From: an uncultured Sphingomonadaceae bacterium
GTDB taxonomy: Bacteria > Pseudomonadota > Alphaproteobacteria > Sphingomonadales > Sphingomonadaceae
DNA: 64,000 nucleotides
Direction: 5' to 3'
Assembly: GCA_938050045.1 (NCBI GenBank)
Contig: CALLJS010000010.1
Location: 1 to 64,000, forward strand
Shown here in pieces: positions 44,127-53,584 of the stretch; position 1 is the first letter of the stretch; each line of letters opens with the position of its first letter. The translations under genes and the position numbers were made by a program. A model generated the notes under the pieces. It did not search any database. It saw only the letters and a list, made by a program, of their open reading frames with translations, and was not told where the DNA came from.

Positions 44127-44408
44127 ATGATGTCTGCACGGATATATCAACAACCAAAAAATGCTATGCAATCGGGCAAAGCGAATAGCAATAAATGGAT
44201 TTTGGAATATATGCCTTCTGACCGCAAAGTCGCCGATCCGCTCACTGGCTGGGCAGGCTCGTGCGATACCGATCAACAAATAAAATTGCAATTTGATAAT
44301 TTGCAAGCGGCGCAAACATATTGCAAAGATAATGATATTGCGCATGATATACTTGCAACGCCTCATAAAAGGCTCAAAATTCAGTCTTATTCTGACAATT
44401 TTTGTTAA
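44127..44408 (+). CDS. NDUFS4-like complex I accessory subunit (ETC complex I domain)
   Basis: 93 residues from the first of two ATGs, with GAGGAAA 3-4 bases upstream. Pattern ARIYQQPKNAMQSGK, WILEYMPSDRKVADPLTGW and LQAAQTYCKDND fits the conserved ETC complex I subunit family (mitochondrial NDUFS4, 18 kDa). It would sit on the matrix-side arm of NADH dehydrogenase. The frame extends upstream to 44085 without similarity. Confidence 0.88.
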   Translation: MMSARIYQQPKNAMQSGKANSNKWILEYMPSDRKVADPLTGWAGSCDTDQQIKLQFDNLQAAQTYCKDNDIAHDILATPHKRLKIQSYSDNFC

Positions 44409-44411
44409 GAC

Positions 44412-44933
44412 TTATTCTGCTAACAGATAAGCGCTTAGCAATAAGAATATTTTTCCATCCAGAGCAATGCCTTCGTTTTGCTTTTGCGCGATAAATTCAC
44501 GGGCCGAATGAAGCGGTACGCGGTGAACGATAATATTTTCATCGTCAACGCCGCCACCATTTGATATTTTGGTCAATCCGCGTGCACGGACTAAGGTAAA
44601 GGATTCGCTGACCATTCCAGGTGATGAATAATATTCGCCAAGGTTTTCAAATATATCGGCGCGATAACCAGTTTCTTCTTCTAATTCTCGGCTAGCGGCT
44701 GACATCACATCTTCTTGTGTACCCTGATCTCCCACCAATCCGGCTGGTAATTCGAGACAATTATTACCAATAGCCACTCTATATTGTTCTACCAAAATGA
44801 TATGCCCATCATCAATAGCGATGATGACGGCAGCAGATATAGCATTGGGGCGACTAACATATTCCCATTTGCCATCTTTTAGCGCGGTAATAAATTTACC
44901 CTGCCACATTATCTCTGGCGCATTATCAGCCAT
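44412..44933 (-). CDS. NUDIX hydrolase (ADP-ribose pyrophosphatase type)
   Basis: 173 residues. Nudix box: GLVGDQGTQEDVMSAASREL followed by EEETGY, with the REL-EE-TG residues in place. ELPAG before the box is typical of ADP-ribose hydrolases. Start overlaps the stop of the upstream TPM gene (TAATG), part of a minus-strand operon of four genes (lemA, TPM, TPM, nudix). Convergent with the NDUFS4-like gene. Confidence 0.9.
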   Translation of the reverse strand: MADNAPEIMWQGKFITALKDGKWEYVSRPNAISAAVIIAIDDGHIILVEQYRVAIGNNCLELPAGLVGDQGTQEDVMSAASRELEEETGYRADIFENLGEYYSSPGMVSESFTLVRARGLTKISNGGGVDDENIIVHRVPLHSAREFIAQKQNEGIALDGKIFLLLSAYLLAE

Positions 44934-45619
44934 TATAATTCAATCAATTTATCAGGTAATTCATTGAAATCATCATCGCTTTTTGGGAAATGCTCGCTCA
45001 ATATAATACCAATCTGCTCGACTGCTTCTGCTATACCATGGCCTGCATTTCCTGCTTTAACATTTTTAATCAGTAATTGCATCGCATCGCCCCATTTCTC
45101 TGGCCCAACCAATGAATTAATAGCTGCATCAGCAACTATTTCGGCGCGGTGCTCTGCCATAGATAGATAGATTAATATACCCGTTTTACCTACGGTTTTG
45201 TTCTCGGTTCCGACCTGAAATAGGTCGATTGCACGCTCTTTGCTGCGCTGGCTTTTGATCCAAGGAGGCGTCAATAGCATAAGCGCAGCTTGCCATTTTA
45301 AAAACAACCAAACACCCAAAAATTTCAAAGCACCTATGGTGGTGATAAACCATGCAAATTCGCCATAGCCGATGACATTATCCCAACCGCCCAAAAAATA
45401 ATCCAATATAGCAAGATAGATAGGCGGGAAAAATGCCGTAAAGCTCATGGCGATAAAGGATGCTATTGCGGCCCAAGCAAGCGCTACATCTTTATAATCA
45501 TCGGATTTTGATGCCGCGATAGTCACGATTTCACCGTTTGAAATACCCTCTGCTTTGCCCACAGCGGCACTGACCAGCGCATGCTCTGCTTCGCTAATAT
45601 TATTCACTTTACGCGCCAT
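44933..45619 (-). CDS. TPM-domain membrane protein (second copy)
   Basis: 228 residues starting at MARKVNNISE, where ATG overlaps the stop of the upstream gene; an ATG two codons earlier is also possible. N-terminal short segment, two hydrophobic segments (WAAIASFIAMSFTAFFPPIYL and a second near GALKFLGVWLFLKW), then the C-terminal TPM region (GKTGILIYLSMAEHRAEIVA). Related to YgcG-type proteins but without the signal peptide. Function unknown; associated with LemA. Confidence 0.8.
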   Translation of the reverse strand: MARKVNNISEAEHALVSAAVGKAEGISNGEIVTIAASKSDDYKDVALAWAAIASFIAMSFTAFFPPIYLAILDYFLGGWDNVIGYGEFAWFITTIGALKFLGVWLFLKWQAALMLLTPPWIKSQRSKERAIDLFQVGTENKTVGKTGILIYLSMAEHRAEIVADAAINSLVGPEKWGDAMQLLIKNVKAGNAGHGIAEAVEQIGIILSEHFPKSDDDFNELPDKLIEL

Positions 45620-46482
45620 TACCATCCCCCCGATGCCCCGCCGCCGCCAAATCCGCCGCCGCCAAATCCGCCGAAACCACCGCCGCCAAAACCACCGCCG
45701 CCAAAGCCACCCGAACTTTTGTTGCCAAATCTGCTATCACCTATATAATCACTATTTAAGCCACTCCCCCATATCACGATAGGAAGCCCGCTATTATCAT
45801 AATGACGTTCGCCTCTGGCGCGGCGCAGCATGGGCAATATGACGATGAAAATGATAAATAGCCAAAATATCAAATTCCAAATACGGCCCGATTTCTTATC
45901 ATTACGAGCTTCTCTCGCCGCTTGCTGGGCCAATAAAGCTGCTTCTTCGGGGGGTAATAATAATTGCGACCCAATCGCATCGACACCCGCATTAATACCA
46001 GCAAACATATCGCCAGCCTTAAATTGAGGTATGATGTCTTGGCGAATGATTTGACCAGAGAGGCCATCGGTGATGATGCCTTCTAGCCCATAGCCAACTT
46101 CGATGCGCATTTTTCGTTCATTAGGGGCAATTATTAGCACTATACCATCGTCTTCACCCTCATTTCCTACGCCCCATGCGCGGCCCAATTGATAGCCATA
46201 ATCAGCAATATCATAGCCTTGCAAATCATTGATAGTAGCGACTGCAAATTCACGGTTTGATTGCGTTTTAAGAGCTTCTAATTTCTGACTGAGCTGGGCT
46301 TCTTCTTGTTCGGTCAATATATCAGCCTGATCGACCACAAACCCCGTTGGTTCAGGAAAGTCTTGAGCATTTATCTCTGCCAAATTAGCAAATAGCATAG
46401 TTGCAAATAGAATAGTGCCTATCATCAACAGCGATGATAACGGGCCATTGTTACGCTTAATATCTAATATAACTAACGCCAT
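45619..46482 (-). CDS. TPM-domain protein YgcG-like with Gly-rich tail
   Basis: 287 residues. Signal peptide (about 1-35), TPM domain (GFVDQAD-like start FVVDQADILTEQEEAQLSQ, then WGVGNEGEDDGIVLIIAPN, MRIEVGYGLEG), a membrane helix near residue 205 (LIFWLFIIFIVILPML) and a C-terminal Gly/Phe repeat tail (GGFGGGGFGG). The domain is on the periplasmic side. lemA ends 4 bases upstream. LemA-TPM pairing is widespread and probably envelope-related. Confidence 0.88.
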   Translation of the reverse strand: MALVILDIKRNNGPLSSLLMIGTILFATMLFANLAEINAQDFPEPTGFVVDQADILTEQEEAQLSQKLEALKTQSNREFAVATINDLQGYDIADYGYQLGRAWGVGNEGEDDGIVLIIAPNERKMRIEVGYGLEGIITDGLSGQIIRQDIIPQFKAGDMFAGINAGVDAIGSQLLLPPEEAALLAQQAAREARNDKKSGRIWNLIFWLFIIFIVILPMLRRARGERHYDNSGLPIVIWGSGLNSDYIGDSRFGNKSSGGFGGGGFGGGGFGGFGGGGFGGGGASGGW

Positions 46483-46486
46483 TAGA

Positions 46487-47089
46487 TTAATTTGTTAGAT
46501 CGATTTTTGGGGCTTGCTCAGCATTAGCCGCGGTTGCTTTGAACGGTACCAACGGCTCTGCTCCATGAATAATTTTTGCCCCAATGGCATCTGGAAAGGT
46601 GCGAATAGTGGTATTATATTGCTGCACAGCTTCATTATAGTCACGGCGCGTTATATTGATGCGATTCTCAGTACCCTCAATCTGATCTTGGAATTTCAAA
46701 TATGCTTCGTTAGATTTTAGGTCAGGGTATCTCTCTACTATGACCCGCATTCCAGATAATGCTTGCGTTAGTCCATCTTGGGCTTGTTGAAATTGTGCAA
46801 TTTTTGATGCATCGGACAAATTCTCACTGCTAGCATTTACATTTATGGATGTCGCTTTCGCTCGGGCTTCTGTGACGCCGATAAGTATCTCTTTTTCTTG
46901 CTGTGATAAGCCTTTAACGACTTCTGCTAGATTTGGGATAAGGTCTGCGCGGCGTTGATATGAAGCTTCAACATCACCCCATGCTTTTTTCACTGCTTCT
47001 TCTTGGGTGGGCACGCTATTGATACCGCAAGCCGATAGAGAAAGAACCATTGCGCTGGCGCATGCTAGTTTTGTAAATTTATATTTCAT
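46487..47089 (-). CDS. lemA: LemA family lipoprotein
   Basis: 200 residues. Signal peptide with lipobox LSAC (Cys about 21). LemA coiled-coil pattern: VEASYQRRADLIPNLAEVVKG, ERYPDLKSNEAYLKFQDQIEGTENRI (shown in parts as the key ER-YP-L and GTENRI residues), RRDYNEAVQQYN. First gene of a lemA-TPM-TPM-nudix operon. Membrane attached, role unclear. Confidence 0.92.
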   Translation of the reverse strand: MKYKFTKLACASAMVLSLSACGINSVPTQEEAVKKAWGDVEASYQRRADLIPNLAEVVKGLSQQEKEILIGVTEARAKATSINVNASSENLSDASKIAQFQQAQDGLTQALSGMRVIVERYPDLKSNEAYLKFQDQIEGTENRINITRRDYNEAVQQYNTTIRTFPDAIGAKIIHGAEPLVPFKATAANAEQAPKIDLTN

Positions 47090-47221
47090 TAAGTATCCCC
47101 TATGGTAATTCGGTTAAAACTTTACTAATGTTGAGATAAGATAGTGACGCGATGTTTTCAATAAGCGCATCAAAAAAATCACTGTTGAATATATTGAAAT
47201 CATGGTTCAAGGGGACATTAA

Positions 47222-47635
47222 ATGTTAGGTGAATTTAAGGAATTTATACTGAAGGGCAATGTATTGGATTTGGCCGTTGCGGTCATTATCGGAGCAGCTT
47301 TTGCTACAATCACAACATCATTAACAGGTGATATTATTATGCCATTGGTATCGGCAATTTTTGGCGTTCCAGACTTTAGTAATATGTTCATACTCTTGGC
47401 CGACGCACCAGAGGGCATTGATCCTGCTAATTATGCAGCATTAAAAGAAGCAGGCGTTCCGATGCTGGGTTGGGGGGCATTTTTAACGGTTGTGATTAAT
47501 TTCGTCATATTGGCATTTATCATTTTCATGATTGTTCGTTCAGCCAATAAAGCGATGCCAAAAGAAGAGGCAGCCCCAGCAGGCCCAAGCGAAGTTGATC
47601 TGTTGACCGAAATTCGTGATAGTTTGAAAAAATAA
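47222..47635 (+). CDS. mscL: Large-conductance mechanosensitive channel MscL
   Basis: 137 residues. MLGEFKEFILKGNVLDLAVA at the start is the family hallmark, followed by TM1, a loop with FILLADAPEGIDP, TM2 (AFLTVVINFVILAFIIFMIV) and a C-terminal helix LLTEIRDSLKK. Opens under osmotic down-shock in the inner membrane. AGGGG lies about 8 bases before the ATG. Confidence 0.96.
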   Translation: MLGEFKEFILKGNVLDLAVAVIIGAAFATITTSLTGDIIMPLVSAIFGVPDFSNMFILLADAPEGIDPANYAALKEAGVPMLGWGAFLTVVINFVILAFIIFMIVRSANKAMPKEEAAPAGPSEVDLLTEIRDSLKK

Positions 47636-47654
47636 ACGCGCGAGACCATTAATT

Positions 47655-47693
47655 TATGCTATAGGATTGCGCCTTGTGTCGTCCTATAGCATA
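47655..47693 (+). promoter_or_regulatory. Perfect 12-bp hairpin just upstream of the CFA-synthase start
   Basis: TATGCTATAGGA (47655-47666) and TCCTATAGCATA (47682-47693) form 12 perfect pairs around a 15-base loop. The stem ends 8 bases before the ATG at 47702, over the region where a ribosome-binding site is expected, and no T run follows. It may terminate mscL transcripts or mask translation start of the next gene. Confidence 0.7.
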
Positions 47694-47701
47694 GAGATTT
47701 A

Positions 47702-49042
47702 ATGAACGTGTCAAATCAATCTAATAACCATCAATTTGATACTCAAGGCTCCAAAAAAAGCCTAAAAAAACGCCCAAAAAAAAGCCCAAAAAAAAGCCCA
47801 AAAAAAAGCAAAGAGAAAGATCAAATTGGCGGTTTTTTTGTGCATATAGCTAAGCCACTTTTACGCGCTATGGCTCATAAATTTCTCGACAAAATGGATG
47901 CAGGCCTAGAGGTTGGAACGATAGAAGGTCATTTGCCCGATGGGGCTATTCGAATGATGGGCGCACGCGCTGATGGGCCCTATGTAAAGGCATCTTTGAA
48001 CAATTATTTTGCCTTGGTGCGCATTGGGCGTTTTGGCTCTATTGGATTGTTTGAAAGCTGGCGCAGGGGTGAATGGGCCAGCGATAATCCTGAGATTATT
48101 TTTGAATTATTCACCGTTAACCGCAAAGCCATGGGGGATACCGCAAGGGCATCTGGCTTGGGGCGTTTCATAGCCAAAATGCTGCATTTTTTTAACCGCA
48201 ATAGCAAGAGTGGTTCGCGCAAAAACATTGAATATCATTATGATTTAGGCAATGATTTTTATACATTATGGCTTGATACTATGATGAATTATTCCGCTGC
48301 TGATTTTAGCAATATAGAGCCAGTAGCTGAAAATTTAGCATGGGCGCAGCAGCAAAAAATTGATCGTTTATTAGATCGATTGGACTTAAAGTCGGGGCAA
48401 TCATTATTAGAAATAGGCTGCGGTTGGGGCGGTTTGGCCAAAAGAGCTATCGATAATGCTAAGATTGACTATCACGGAATTACATTATCGCATGAACAAA
48501 AATCTTGGTGCGATGGGCTGCTATCCAACCACAGCAATGCGAGAGTGAGTATAACCGATTATCGTGATGTAAGGGGCCAATATGATGCAATTGCGAGCAT
48601 TGAAATGGTTGAAGCCGTTGGCGAGCAATATTGGCCCGATTACCTTAATATAATTAGCAATTCGCTCAAAATGGGGGGCAGGGCGGCGATTCAATATATT
48701 CGTATTGAAGATGATGTTTTTGACGCCTATAAAAATAGTGCTGACTTTATTCAGCATTATATTTTTCCTGGCGGAATGCTAATTTCGGAAAGCCGGTTTA
48801 GAGCATTGGCTGAAAAATGCGGGTTGAAATGGCAGGATCAATATGATTTTGGTTTGGATTATGCGGCTACCTTAAAAATATGGCGAGAGCGTTTTGATGC
48901 GATAGTGTCTTCTGGCAAGCTACCATCACAATTTGATGAGAAATTCATACAAATGTGGCGCTTTTATTTGCTCTATTGCGAAGGTGGTTTCAAAGGTGAG
49001 GTTATTAATGTATCGCAAGTTACGCTGATAAAGGCCAAGTGA
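47702..49042 (+). CDS. cfa: Cyclopropane-fatty-acyl-phospholipid synthase family methyltransferase
   Basis: 446 residues. SAM-binding motif LEIGCGWGGLAKRA, upstream ENIEYHYDLGNDFYTLWLD-type region, catalytic-site stretch IEMVEAVGEQYWPDY and YIFPGGML. Adds a methylene bridge to unsaturated membrane lipids. The N-terminus has a repetitive Lys-rich tail (KRPKKSPKKSPKKSKEKD) encoded by three A8 runs, absent from typical CFA synthases; the core begins near residue 45, so a later start cannot be excluded. Confidence 0.9.
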   Translation: MNVSNQSNNHQFDTQGSKKSLKKRPKKSPKKSPKKSKEKDQIGGFFVHIAKPLLRAMAHKFLDKMDAGLEVGTIEGHLPDGAIRMMGARADGPYVKASLNNYFALVRIGRFGSIGLFESWRRGEWASDNPEIIFELFTVNRKAMGDTARASGLGRFIAKMLHFFNRNSKSGSRKNIEYHYDLGNDFYTLWLDTMMNYSAADFSNIEPVAENLAWAQQQKIDRLLDRLDLKSGQSLLEIGCGWGGLAKRAIDNAKIDYHGITLSHEQKSWCDGLLSNHSNARVSITDYRDVRGQYDAIASIEMVEAVGEQYWPDYLNIISNSLKMGGRAAIQYIRIEDDVFDAYKNSADFIQHYIFPGGMLISESRFRALAEKCGLKWQDQYDFGLDYAATLKIWRERFDAIVSSGKLPSQFDEKFIQMWRFYLLYCEGGFKGEVINVSQVTLIKAK

Positions 49043-49074
49043 GGCGATGATGGGTATGAGGAGGCCCTTTATAT

Positions 49075-50262
49075 ATGAAAAAAATTTATATGGCGGGTGC
49101 AGCAATGTTCGCGTCCTTATTATTAGGGAGCTGCGACAGCGATACACGCAATTTAATGGCTAATTTACCAAAGGATCAGAATGTGCTGTTTTGGACTATC
49201 GAACAACGCGATGCAGCGTTTCGCGCTATGGAAAAATTGGTCGATTATAATGAAATAAAAGCCAGCGATAATGCGGTTACTCTGCCTATGGGAGTTCCGC
49301 TCAAGATGGATGTTGCGCACTATATGAAAAATCAGCGCACTGCTGGTTTGATTATCATTCATAATGGCAAAGTTCGTCTGGAAAAATATGGGCTTGATTA
49401 CAGCAAAGAGGGGCGTTGGACTAGCTTTTCTGTGGCTAAATCATTTACGTCCACTTTGGTGGGGGCTGCTATTAAAGATGGGTATATAAAAAGCATTGAT
49501 GATAAAGTGTCCGATTATATCACAGACTTAAAAGATTCTGTTTACGATGATGTTACGGTTGAACAATTACTAACTATGACCTCAGGCGTTGCTTGGAATG
49601 AAGATTATGAAGACCCAAAATCGGATGTTGCCATTTTCATAAACCATGAAGCCGAGGATGGCCTTGATGTTACAGTAAGCTATATGCGCCATTTAGAACG
49701 CGAGGCACCGGCGGGTGAAAAATGGGTATATAAAACAGGCGAGACTAATCTAATCGGCGTTTTGGTAAGCGAGGCCACGGGCAAAACATTGTCCGAATAT
49801 TTATCCGAAAAAGTCTGGGCGCCCTATGGCATGGAAACCAACGCCGTTTGGATGACAGGATCCACAGGGCATGAAATTGCGGGTTGCTGTATTTCTGCGA
49901 CTTTGCACGATTACGCCCGATTTGGGTTGTTCATGCTGGGCGGTGCAAAGGCAAATGGCGTCTCAATCGTACCTGATGATTGGATGGGTAAAGCTACAAC
50001 GTCGCAGGCCGATATTGGTGTTGATGGCAAAGGATATGGCTATCAATGGTGGACCGATGCCGATGGCAGTTATGCCGCCCAAGGTATATTTGGGCAGGGT
50101 ATATTCATTGATCCATCGCGTAACTTGGTGATAGCATCTAATAGCAATTGGCCGCGTGCATCGGCTGCTGATGGAGGCGGTGAAGAGCGTTTGCAATTTT
50201 ACGCTTCTGTTCAAGCAGTTCTGGATAACGAAGATAAATCACAATCCAATGCCCCTAACTAA
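49075..50262 (+). CDS. Serine hydrolase of the beta-lactamase fold (class C type), lipoprotein
   Basis: 395 residues. Signal peptide with lipobox LLGSC (Cys about 20). Active-site SVAKSFTS (SxxK, about residue 122-125), Tyr motif VYKTGETN, and KGYGYQWW near the C-terminus. Typical of EstB/AmpC-related hydrolases of unknown substrate. Starts 33 bases after cfa. Envelope located. Confidence 0.88.
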   Translation: MKKIYMAGAAMFASLLLGSCDSDTRNLMANLPKDQNVLFWTIEQRDAAFRAMEKLVDYNEIKASDNAVTLPMGVPLKMDVAHYMKNQRTAGLIIIHNGKVRLEKYGLDYSKEGRWTSFSVAKSFTSTLVGAAIKDGYIKSIDDKVSDYITDLKDSVYDDVTVEQLLTMTSGVAWNEDYEDPKSDVAIFINHEAEDGLDVTVSYMRHLEREAPAGEKWVYKTGETNLIGVLVSEATGKTLSEYLSEKVWAPYGMETNAVWMTGSTGHEIAGCCISATLHDYARFGLFMLGGAKANGVSIVPDDWMGKATTSQADIGVDGKGYGYQWWTDADGSYAAQGIFGQGIFIDPSRNLVIASNSNWPRASAADGGGEERLQFYASVQAVLDNEDKSQSNAPN

Positions 50263-50942
50263 GGCCAGACCCATGCTTGGAGGCGGACATCTCTCTATAT
50301 ATCGGGCGCTATTGGTACCGCACGATGCACAACAGTAATTAATCAATATTTGATTGAGAAGATTATATAATGAATAGCCGATAATAAAGCCATGCTTGCT
50401 AAGCATCTGCCTGCATTGATTCTATAGCTGACATTTTTACGTGCAACAGATTCTCTTAGCAATGGATGAGAGCGCATGGTATGAAAAGCCAGATAAGGAG
50501 AGGTTTTTGCAATGACGATCAAAGCTGAGGCACAGCTATTACTAGCTTTGCCGACGAGGATAATGCAATTAGGGGGGCACTTCTATCCTCTGATTCAGCT
50601 AAAAACAGATCGCCTGAGAACATATGACCCATTGACGGTGGAGCATCTGATTCTCTTAACCATCATGCCATCGCTTTTCCTTCCTTACCTGGTAGCATAA
50701 TTATCGCCTAATCAAGTTAAGCTGATGTTATCAAATAGGGTTTATTTTTAGTGTGGAGACACTCATAATACAGAGCTTTATTTTCATTGAGATAAACAAA
50801 TAATGAAAATAGACAGAAAAATCATTTTTATTAAAACAGATTTATTGCATAATTGCTGAAATTCAGAGCCAAAGGAGGCTTAAATTTGAGTGTCACAGAG
50901 AAGATGGTTGCAATTTGATTTAATGATCGCCATATCGCGGAT
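50263..50942. other. 680-bp gap before the SRP RNA gene
   Basis: AT-rich in its second half (50700-50940), which must include the SRP RNA promoter. A 62-codon frame at 50512-50700 has AAGGAG 12 bases upstream but no family resemblance. No other structure is evident. Confidence 0.4.
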
Positions 50943-51030
50943 GGGAGTCGGGTGGACGATATGTTCGCCAACCCGGTCAGATCCGGAAGGAAGCAGCCGT
51001 AACGATTTTTTATCGGGTCGCCCGTCTCCT
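50943..51030 (+). ncRNA. ffs: Signal recognition particle RNA (4.5S type)
   Basis: The conserved apical domain GGTCAGATCCGGAAGGAAGC followed by AGCCGTAACGA is intact. Outer strands GGGAGTCGGGTGGACGA and TCGGGTCGCCCGTCTCC pair to close the hairpin. Short bacterial type without Alu domain. Located just before dnaX, a common alphaproteobacterial order. Ends are estimated from the pairing. Confidence 0.93.
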
Positions 51031-51072
51031 ACTTAAAATGTCTCCTACTTAAAATGCCTCCTACTTCAAATA
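51025..51072 (+). repeat. 16-bp tandem repeat at the SRP RNA 3' end
   Basis: TCTCCTACTTAAAATG at 51025-51040 and 51041-51056, then CCTCCTACTTCAAATA. The first copy starts inside the SRP RNA 3' strand, so the repeat probably arose by duplication of that end. Confidence 0.85.
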
Positions 51073-51169
51073 ATGTAACCCTGTTGCACCGACTATTGTC
51101 TACAGGTGCAAAATATTGACCGATTGACGTTTAATCTTCGACAATAAGAATAAGTATGATTAAACTATT

Positions 51170-53089
51170 ATGATGGCCGATTCATCCGATTCAGAATTAC
51201 CGATACGCGATCCCGATATGCCCGATGATGCATTGGGCTTGGGTTTGCCTGAACAAAAGAATGAAGGGCGAGCCGATATTGAAAAACAATCCGATAGTTT
51301 TGGAACGCCCGCCGCAGATAATCTGGCTTACCGGGTGTTGGCGCGTAAATATCGCCCGCAAAATTTCAAAGAATTAATTGGTCAAGATGCTATGGTGCAA
51401 ACCCTTGGTAATGCCATTAAACGGGGTCGTTTAGCGCATGCATTTCTTATGACGGGAGTGCGCGGCGTTGGTAAAACATCCACTGCGCGGCTGATTGCAA
51501 AAGCTCTTAACTGTATTGGTGAAGATGGGCAGGGCGGTGCAACCATCGATCCTTGCGGCAAATGTGAGCCTTGCCATGCGATCGCCGAAGGGCGGCATAT
51601 TGACGTTATCGAAATGGATGCTGCGAGCCATACTAGCGTCGATGATGTGCGCGATATAATCGAAGCTGTGCGCTATGCTAGCGTCTCTGCGCGCTATAAG
51701 ATTTATATTATCGATGAAGTTCATATGCTCTCGAAAAATGCTTTTAACGCCTTGCTCAAAACGCTTGAAGAACCGCCAGCGCATGTGAAATTTCTGTTCG
51801 CCACAACAGAGGTAAATAAAGTACCGATTACGGTATTATCAAGGTGCCAGAGATTTGACTTAAAGCGCATAGCTATTCAAATTTTGGCCGATCATTTCGG
51901 TCATATTGTAAAGCTTGAAAATGTAAAAGCAGAAGCAGAAGCACTTGCTCTAATTGCACGCTCTGCAGAGGGCTCTGTCCGCGATGGTTTGTCCATCTTG
52001 GATCAAGCGATTGCCCATGCTGATTGGCATAATGACGAACAGCAAAATGATGATGTCATTGTCACGGCGCAACAAGTGCGTGATATGCTGGGGTTATCGG
52101 ATCGTAGTGCCATACGGACTTTACTGGGCGCATTGCTCAAAGGTGATGTTAATGAAGTGATGGTGCTTACGCGCAGTCAATATCAATTAGGGATAGAGCC
52201 TTATGCGATATTGTCTGGCTTATTGCGCGAAGTGCATATGATAACATTAGCCAAATTAAACATCCTTAGCGACCCTGCAATGGCCGCAGAAGCCAAAGCC
52301 ATAATGGCCGATTGGGGGGGTAAATTATCATTTCCACAGCTTCATAGATTATGGCAATTACTCCTGAAAGGCCATGCGGAAATTCAAAGCGCGGCCATGC
52401 CTGCTGAAGCATGCGATATGGCCTTGTTGCGCATTTTACATGCATCTTCAATGCCCGATCCAGCCGAATTATTAAAATCAATCCAACAAGGTGACGCTGC
52501 TTCGCCCAATATTGGTACGAATAGAGATGCCAATAATAATCAAACTTCGGCATCTATCGATGCTGCTTGTGCTGATAGTGATAATGCCGCTGATTATGGT
52601 AATGGTGCGGCAACAAAGGAGCAGGATGATGCGCCGCAGCAAATATTGGAAACTGACAATATTTTGCAGGCGAATAGTGTATCGTCAAATCAACCCAATT
52701 CAAACATCTCTATCCCCGCTACTTTTGACGCTTTAATTGAAAAAATCGGCGATGAAGATATTATTTTGGATGGTGAATTGCGCGATAATGTGCGATTGGT
52801 GAAATATGACCCACCATTATTAGAATATCAATTATCTGGGGCAGCGTCTCCTGGATTTGAAGATAAGTTGCGCCTGATATTGAGAAAGATTACAGATGAG
52901 GCTTGGACATTAAGAGAAATGCCAAATGGCGATGCTATGCCTTCTCAATTAGAGCAGGCGAAGATCGATCAAGACAATAGAGAAAAAGCTATCCGCGAAA
53001 CGCCCTTGGTTCAGGCTGCGATTGCCGCATTTCCCGATGCAGATTTTGATAAGAATAGCGAACAATATAAACGGAGCATTGGCGCATGA
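51170..53089 (+). CDS. dnaX: DNA polymerase III subunit gamma/tau
   Basis: 639 residues (a second ATG directly follows). YRPQNFKELIGQDAMVQTLG and Walker A GVRGVGKTST; zinc site CGKCEPC; DEVHMLSKNAFNALLKTLEE and SRCQRFDLKR. A low-complexity linker (about 450-510) is followed by the tau domain. Clamp-loader ATPase coupling polymerase and helicase. Its stop overlaps the ybaB start (ATGA). Confidence 0.96.
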   Translation: MMADSSDSELPIRDPDMPDDALGLGLPEQKNEGRADIEKQSDSFGTPAADNLAYRVLARKYRPQNFKELIGQDAMVQTLGNAIKRGRLAHAFLMTGVRGVGKTSTARLIAKALNCIGEDGQGGATIDPCGKCEPCHAIAEGRHIDVIEMDAASHTSVDDVRDIIEAVRYASVSARYKIYIIDEVHMLSKNAFNALLKTLEEPPAHVKFLFATTEVNKVPITVLSRCQRFDLKRIAIQILADHFGHIVKLENVKAEAEALALIARSAEGSVRDGLSILDQAIAHADWHNDEQQNDDVIVTAQQVRDMLGLSDRSAIRTLLGALLKGDVNEVMVLTRSQYQLGIEPYAILSGLLREVHMITLAKLNILSDPAMAAEAKAIMADWGGKLSFPQLHRLWQLLLKGHAEIQSAAMPAEACDMALLRILHASSMPDPAELLKSIQQGDAASPNIGTNRDANNNQTSASIDAACADSDNAADYGNGAATKEQDDAPQQILETDNILQANSVSSNQPNSNISIPATFDALIEKIGDEDIILDGELRDNVRLVKYDPPLLEYQLSGAASPGFEDKLRLILRKITDEAWTLREMPNGDAMPSQLEQAKIDQDNREKAIRETPLVQAAIAAFPDADFDKNSEQYKRSIGA

Positions 53090-53421
53090 AGAGTATGGAA
53101 GAAATGATTAAGGCAGCGCAAGAAGCGGCTGGAAATATCCAAAAGCAAATGGAAGCTGCGCAAACTAAGTTGGATTTGATCCATGTCGAAGGCGTTTCGG
53201 GCGGGGGTTTGGTTAGAGTGAAAGCCACCGCTAAGGGGCGCATCATTGGTGTCGATATTGATGATAGCTTAATGGCTCTGAGCGAAAAGCAGATGTTAGA
53301 AGATTTGGTCACAGCCGCGTTTAATGACGCGCGCGAAAAAGCAGACCAAGCCAGCAAAGAAGAAATGGGCAAGATGACCGAGGGAATGCCTTTACCCGCT
53401 GGTTTTAATTTGCCTTTTTAA
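53086..53421 (+). CDS. YbaB/EbfC nucleoid-associated protein
   Basis: 111 residues. MEEMIKAAQEAAGNIQKQME and GGLVRVKATAKGRIIGVDID with MTEGMPLPAGFNLPF at the C-terminus. Binds DNA as a dimer; usually co-transcribed with dnaX and recR. The start overlaps the dnaX stop by four bases; no recR follows here. Confidence 0.95.
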   Translation: MKSMEEMIKAAQEAAGNIQKQMEAAQTKLDLIHVEGVSGGGLVRVKATAKGRIIGVDIDDSLMALSEKQMLEDLVTAAFNDAREKADQASKEEMGKMTEGMPLPAGFNLPF

Positions 53422-53584
53422 CAGATAATTTGCTCCAAAGGAGACCAATATTATCATATATTTGTCCCATTTATTGACTTGTCCACAAATATTCGATGCT
53501 AACAGCTATTGAATGATTTAATTTGTGGCACATATAGGATGTCAGCAGTGTATTTGCTTGTGTTGCAATATATATGGAGTTATT

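Noticed and set aside
50512-50700. 62-codon frame with AAGGAG upstream in the gap before the SRP RNA
   Set aside because: The spacing (12 bases) is long, the peptide resembles no known family and its composition is not clearly coding. Kept out of the gene list.
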